A DNA stretch of 64,000 nucleotides from an endosymbiont of unidentified scaly snail isolate Monju. GTDB lineage: Bacteria; Pseudomonadota; Gammaproteobacteria; Chromatiales; Chromatiaceae. Below, one piece after another: positions 59,862 to 64,000 of the stretch. Position 1 is the stretch's first letter. Each line of letters starts with the position of its first letter. The stretch is from the NCBI RefSeq assembly GCF_000801295.1, contig NZ_AP012978.1, positions 248,001 to 312,000 on the forward strand, in the 5' to 3' direction. The notes below the pieces were generated by a model that saw nothing but the letters and a program-made list of their open reading frames with translations, ran no database searches and was not told the DNA's origin. Made by a program: the position numbers and the translations under genes.

Positions 59862-60736
59862 GCCGCCTCGCCCAGACTGAGTTCGCGGAAGCGGGACAAC
59901 AGATCGGGGCCTTCCCGGCGCCACTCGCGCAGGCCCCAGCCGCCGGCCGCGACCCGTTCGGCCAGGTCCGGCGGGGCGTCCTCGGCCAGGCTCAGCCACA
60001 GGCTGCCGTCGTCGTGCCGCGCCACCCCATTGATGCCGGGCAGCGCCAGCAGCTCCGGGTCTGCTGGCGGTCGGTCGAAGCGCGCGCAGATCCGCGGCGG
60101 GTGATCCAGCGCCTGTTCGGCGACGATGCGCCCCTGGTGCATCAGCAGGGCGCGCGTGCACAGCCGTTCGATGTCCGGCAGCAGGTGCGAGGCGATCAGC
60201 ACCGCGCGCTCGTCGGCGATGGCCTGGATGTGGGTGCGCAACCGTTCCGCCTGCAGGGGATCGAGCCCGGCGGTGGGTTCGTCGAGTAACAGGATGTCCG
60301 GCTCGTGGGCCAGCACGCAGGCCAGCCCCAGGCGCATGCGCTCGCCGCCCGAGAGCCGACCGGCCAGCCGGCCTTGCAGGGGGGCCAGATCGAAGTGTTC
60401 GAGCAGGGATGCGCAGCGGTCGTCCGGCGGGTGTCCCTGTCCCTGCAGGCCGGCGAAGAAGCGCAGGTTCTCACGCACCGTCAGCTCGGGATACAGCGGG
60501 GGGCGCTGCGGCAGCCAGCCGATGCGTCGCCGTGACGCCCGCGTCAACGGGGAGCCCGCCACCCGCACACGCCCGCGCGCCCCCGGCAGGGCCCCGGCCA
60601 GCGCCGCCAGCAAACTCGACTTGCCCGCGCCGTTGATCCCCAGCAGCCCCACCGTCTCGCCGCGGTGCAGGCTCAGCGAAAGGCGATCCAGGCGCGGTGG
60701 CAGCCGGAGTTCACGGGCTTGCAACAGGACATTCAT
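59858..60736 (-). CDS. ABC transporter ATP-binding protein (GldA-like)
   Basis: The 292 residues have Walker A GINGAGKSSLL, signature LSGGERMRLG, Walker B ILLLDEPTAGLD and switch SHLLPDIE, followed by a C-terminal extension of about 80 residues typical of CcmA/NatA-type exporters. It energises the permease encoded next. I chose the ATG at 60736; an earlier ATG at 60754 adds six unlikely residues. Confidence 0.92.
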   Translation of the reverse strand: MNVLLQARELRLPPRLDRLSLSLHRGETVGLLGINGAGKSSLLAALAGALPGARGRVRVAGSPLTRASRRRIGWLPQRPPLYPELTVRENLRFFAGLQGQGHPPDDRCASLLEHFDLAPLQGRLAGRLSGGERMRLGLACVLAHEPDILLLDEPTAGLDPLQAERLRTHIQAIADERAVLIASHLLPDIERLCTRALLMHQGRIVAEQALDHPPRICARFDRPPADPELLALPGINGVARHDDGSLWLSLAEDAPPDLAERVAAGGWGLREWRREGPDLLSRFRELSLGEAA

Positions 60737-61254
60737 GGCCGCGCAGGGTAGCAAGCCGGGGCGAGAAGCGCCAAGGAGGAGAAAGTCTCGAAAAGGGAAA
60801 CCACAGAGGACACAGAGAACACAGGGGGACGCGAACGTTTCTGAGGGGGTAACCCGAGGGGCGCGAAGGTCTTATACGTCGGCTTTGCGGTTTCCCGCTG
60901 CATTTTGCGTCACAGCACCCTGGGCGGGCATTCGCGGCGAGGACGCCGCTCCCACAGGTAGGAGGCCTGTCCTCGGGCCGAAGGTTCTCGAAGGTTTTTC
61001 TTTGTGTCCTCTGTGCGCTCTGTGGTTGAGTCCCCTTCGCACGGAGCAAGGAAGTTTCCAGGCCGTGCGTGGTGTTGCGAAATACGCCCGTCGAAAAAAC
61101 CTTGCCTCCCTGGCGACCTGCGCAGTTCCCTCGAAGCGCCCGTTCAAGCCGTCCTTGTGCTCTTTGGTGTGCCTTGTGCTTATCCCTTCCAAAGCCTTCG
61201 CGGTTTTCACTCCCCGGTTCCTGTCGCGCCACCGCTTCTCTACAATCCGCGGCC
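60737..61254. other. 518-bp non-coding gap with dispersed repeats
   Basis: No gene is seen. It holds the inverted ccacagaggacac-type repeat (listed separately) and the segment cattcgcggcgaggacgccg at 60931-60950, which resembles a dispersed intergenic repeat common in GC-rich gammaproteobacteria. From 61140 there are further variants of the tttgtg-type words. Confidence 0.6.
60797..61029. repeat. Inverted ccacagaggacac-type intergenic repeat
   Basis: The left arm (60797-60823, with ccacagaggacacagag) and right arm (61002-61029, gtgtcctctgtgcgctctgtgg) are imperfect inverted copies about 180 bases apart. The same kind of paired arms occurs at 63360-63510. Confidence 0.65.
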
Positions 61255-63160
61255 ATGATCTGGCTTGGCGTGGACACCGGCGGCACTTTCACCGATTTCG
61301 TCTGTTTCGACGAGGACGGGCGGGTGCGCGTGCACAAGGTGCTGTCTACACCCGAGGCGCCGGAGCGAGCCATCCTGCAGGGCATCGCCGAGCTGGACCT
61401 GCCGCTCGATCGCTTGCAGGTGGTGCATGGCTCCACGGTGGCGACCAACGCGGTGCTCGAGGGCAAGGGCGTGCGTACGGTGTTCGTCACCAACCGGGGC
61501 TTTGCCGATCTGCTGAGCATCGGCCGGCAGGCGCGGCGTGCGCTGTATGACCTGCGGCCGCATCGGTGCCGATGGCTCGGTGGTCGAGCCGCTCACCGAC
61601 GACGATCTCGCCGCCCTGCGTGATGCACTGGCCGAGCGCGCCCCTGAGGCGGTCGCGATCTGCCTGCTGTTCTCCTGGCTGCGTCCCGAGCTGGAGCAGC
61701 GCCTGCGCGAGGTGGTGCCGGCGGACTGTTTCGTGTCGCTGTCTTCCGAGGTGCTGCCCGAGGTGCGCGAGTACGAGCGCGGTATGGCGACCTGGCTGAA
61801 TGCCTGGGTCGGGCCGCGCGTCGCCGGCTACCTGCGGCGCCTGGGCGGGGCCTTGCCCGGGGTGCCGGTGTCGGTGATGCAGAGTTCGGGCGAGACCATG
61901 AGCGCCGACCAGGCCGCGGGTCAGGCGGTGCGCATGTTGCTCTCGGGACCGGCCGGCGGACTGGTGGCGGCAAAGCACCTGGGCGAGCGCGCCGGTTTCG
62001 ATCGCCTGCTCACCTTCGACATGGGCGGCACCTCGACCGATGTGGCGCTGATCGAGGGCGAGCTGGCGCTGACCAGCGAGGGGCGCATCGGTGACTGGCC
62101 GGTGGCGGTGCCCATGATGGACATGCACACCATCGGCGCGGGGGGTGGCTCGATCGCCTGGCTCGACGAGGGCGGGATGCTGCAGGTGGGGCCGGCCTCG
62201 GCGGGTGCCGATCCGGGGCCGGCCTGTTACGGACGCGGGGGCGAGCGGCCGACGGTGACCGACGCCAATCTGCTGCTGGGTCGTCTGCAGGCCGATGCCT
62301 TCCTCGGTGGGGACATGGCGCTGGACCGGGGCGCGGCGGAGCGGGCCATGCGGCCGGTCGCCGAGGCGCTGGACGGGGATGTACTGACGGCGGCGCGCGC
62401 GGTGATCGATGTGGCCAATGCGCACATGGCGCGCGCCTTGCGCGCCATCTCGATTCGCCGTGGCGTGGATACGCGGGGGCACCTGCTGGTCTCCTTCGGT
62501 GGTGCGGGCGGGTTGCACGTGTGCGAACTGGCCGAGGCGCTGGATATGCGCCAGGCCATGGTGCCGGCACACGGCGGGGTGCTCTCGGCCCTGGGCATGC
62601 TGGTGGCCCGGCCGGGGCGGCAGTTGTCGATCACCCTGATGCGCGATCTCGGCGAGGCGGATCTGCAGGCGGCGGTGACCGAGGCCCTGACACGCCTGCG
62701 CGAGCGCGCGGCAGCCATGCTGGCGCCCGAAGGTATCGTGCTGGAGCGGGCCGAGGCCGTGGTGAGCGCCGATCTGCGCTATCGCGGCCAGTCGCATACC
62801 CTCAACCTGCCCTGGACGGGGGCGGCGGACACGGCCGCGGCCTTTCACTCCCTGCATGCCGAGCGTTACGGTCATGCCCTCGACCAGCCGGTGGAGCTGG
62901 TGACCCTGCGTCTGGCAGTGCGCGGCGAGGGCTGTGGTTTCCGGCTGCCGGACTGGCGAGCGGACGGCCGGCCCGATCCGCGGCCCGTGTCGGTGCCGGG
63001 GTGTGGCGAGGTGCCGCTCTACCGACGCGAGACCTTGCCGCCGGGCTTCGCCTTCGCCGGGCCGGCGATCGTGGCCGAGCAGGTGGCCACCACCTGGGTG
63101 GCGCCGGGCTGGCGCGCCCGGGTGGACGATTTCGGCAACCTGTTGTTGCAGCGTGACTAG
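61255..63160 (+). pseudogene. Hydantoinase A/5-oxoprolinase-like protein with an internal lesion
   Basis: ATP-dependent ring-opening hydrolase family. The first part reads GVDTGGTFTDFV (nucleotide site), VHGSTVATNAVLEGKG and GRQARRALYDLRP in one frame. The rest begins IGADGSVVEPLTDDD in another frame and runs to the end with MLLSGPAGGLVAAKH, FDMGGTSTDVAL and GAGGGSIAW. Relatives have roughly 20-30 more residues between these parts, so a short deletion plus a frame change near 61555-61565 is indicated. The stop codon (TAG 63158-63160) touches MITE-like element 2. Confidence 0.85.
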
Positions 63161-63323
63161 GAGCCTGTCGGACTTAGGATGAATCGGCTGCAAATCCGCC
63201 ATGAATCATCATCTCAGCTTATTGTCCTCGTTAAATAGGGCCGGCTATTCGCCTCGGCCGATAAACTGAGCTGATAATCCCTGTCGAATTTTCGCGTCGA
63301 TCCCCCTAAGTCCGACAGGCTCC
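63160..63323. mobile_element. MITE-like element 2 (164 bp, perfect 19-bp inverted ends)
   Basis: ggagcctgtcggacttagg at the left is exactly complemented at 63305-63323. The interior is itself a loose palindrome (ctcagcttat / ataaactgag) around ggccggctattcgcctcggcc. No coding capacity and no clear target duplication. It starts at the last base of the hydantoinase stop codon. Confidence 0.8.
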
Positions 63324-63359
63324 CAGCCCGGGAGGCGGCGTTCGTTTCGTGCGGGGGTG

Positions 63360-63510
63360 TTCACCACAAAGGACACAAAGTGCACAAAGGTTTTTGGTTC
63401 TGAGGTCGAGCAGGTCGAACGTCCCCGGGAGGCATCACGAGAGACGCAGGGCGTCTGTTGCTCACCGTGCAGCGAACGCCTTCGTGTGCTTTGTGTTCTT
63501 CGTGGTTTCC
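63360..63510. repeat. Inverted ccacaaaggacac-type intergenic repeat
   Basis: The arms 63360-63390 (ttcaccacaaaggacacaaag) and 63479-63510 (ctttgtgttcttcgtggttt) are imperfect inverted copies, related to the repeat at 60797-61029. The rest of 63324-63550 shows nothing else. Confidence 0.6.
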
Positions 63511-63550
63511 CCTTGCGCCGATCTGCCCGGCTGAAGCGATCGAAGCGTCC

Positions 63551-64000
63551 TCAGTGCAGCGCGTCGAGGACGGCGAAGGCCTGTTCGCTGGCGGCAAGGA
63601 AGGTGTCCATCAGGCTGTTGTCGTCGAGTTGCAGACGTGAGTCCTTGGGCAGGGGGGTGCCCGCCTCCAGCGCCAGCGCGGCGCGCAGCAGCAGGCCGTG
63701 TTCGCCCTCGTGGTGGCTGATGGCACGCTGGATCTCGGGTGGCAGTGGCAGTTCCTGCACGGCCTGTGCCATGGGCAGTGACAGCAGGCCGTCGAGGATG
63801 GACAGCAGGCCCATGGTGTAGCCGGTGTCGGGTCGGCCGATGCCGCTCTGCCGCGAGAGGCGTTCGCACAGGGCGGCACGGAACAGGCCCAGGTGCAGCA
63901 GTTCCGAGGGCGCATGGTCCACGCCGGCCATCACGAACAGACTGGCCCAGGCGCGGACGCGTTGCAGGCCCAGCAGCACCACCGCCTGGTGGATGGAATC
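63551..64000 (-). CDS. HDOD-domain protein, C-terminal part (runs off the window)
   Basis: The visible 149 residues begin in frame at the window edge (DSIHQAVVLLGLQRVRAWASL) and include ELLHLGLFRAALCERLSR, GYTMGLLSILDGLLSLPM and a C-terminal helix. This is the HDOD (degenerate HD) pattern found in EAL-HDOD signalling proteins such as YuxH. The N-terminus, and thus any EAL domain, lies beyond the window. Such proteins act in cyclic-di-GMP or stress signalling. Confidence 0.7.
   Translation of the reverse strand, partial: DSIHQAVVLLGLQRVRAWASLFVMAGVDHAPSELLHLGLFRAALCERLSRQSGIGRPDTGYTMGLLSILDGLLSLPMAQAVQELPLPPEIQRAISHHEGEHGLLLRAALALEAGTPLPKDSRLQLDDNSLMDTFLAASEQAFAVLDALH

Noticed and set aside
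61069-61254. N-terminal extension of the hydantoinase frame
   Set aside because: It runs through repeat sequence; the conserved GVDTGGTFTD element begins four codons after ATG 61255.

Overview
The window reads as a chromosomal segment of a GC-rich, respiring gammaproteobacterium. The block ftsY-ftsE-ftsX-rpoH, the run rsmD-coaD-ferredoxin-ggt, and the pairing of a caa3-type with a cbb3-type oxidase would suit the Chromatiales/Ectothiorhodospiraceae area. This placement is an inference from gene content; there is no rRNA or tRNA in the window to test it.

Layout. 1-419: AT-rich non-coding leader. 420-8816: aa3/caa3 cytochrome c oxidase and its assembly genes (DUF2244, ctaC, ctaD, small assembly protein, ctaG, ctaE, SURF1, SCO-like protein, ctaA, ctaB), with one small reverse-strand DUF2909 gene. 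9105-17215: cbb3 oxidase (ccoNOQP) and maturation genes ccoG, ccoH, ccoI. 17255-45385: an island of about 28 kb with a hybrid histidine kinase, an opposite-strand NarL-type regulator, a TolC-like channel, one gene for a protein of about 6,000 residues (LEPR-XLL motif, DUF4347 domain, matrixin-like zinc site, several RTX repeat blocks), a DUF3467 protein, a GAF-HlyD adaptor, an M50 protease fused to the C-terminal half of a SecA-like ATPase, and a second periplasmic adaptor. 45452-45661: ccoS, which normally lies beside ccoI and is here cut off from it by the island. 45950-49632 (reverse): rpoH, preceded by two CIRCE operators, then ftsX, ftsE and ftsY. 49788-55627: two M16 peptidases, rsmD, coaD, ferredoxin, ggt. 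55638-60736 (reverse): two small cytochromes c, mutM and an ABC/GldG-type transporter. 61255-63160: a hydantoinase-A-like gene with an internal lesion. 63551-64000: the C-terminal part of an HDOD protein running off the window.

The most interesting content is the island. It looks like a dedicated export apparatus for one giant surface or secreted protein. It has an outer-membrane channel and two adaptors but no ABC transporter. The only energy-linked part is a SecA-like half without Walker A/B, fused to a site-2-protease-type membrane protein. It lies inside the cco cluster between ccoI and ccoS, as expected of an inserted module.

Caution: at least nine genes carry a frameshift or internal lesion and two carry an in-frame TAG (ctaC, SCO-like, ctaA, response regulator, giant protein twice, M50-SecA, ggt, mutM, DUF4340-like, hydantoinase). 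Several of these genes are usually essential or conserved, so sequence error is a serious possibility; each lesion is listed with its position. Two MITE-like elements with perfect 19-bp inverted ends sit exactly on the stop codons of mutM and the hydantoinase gene.
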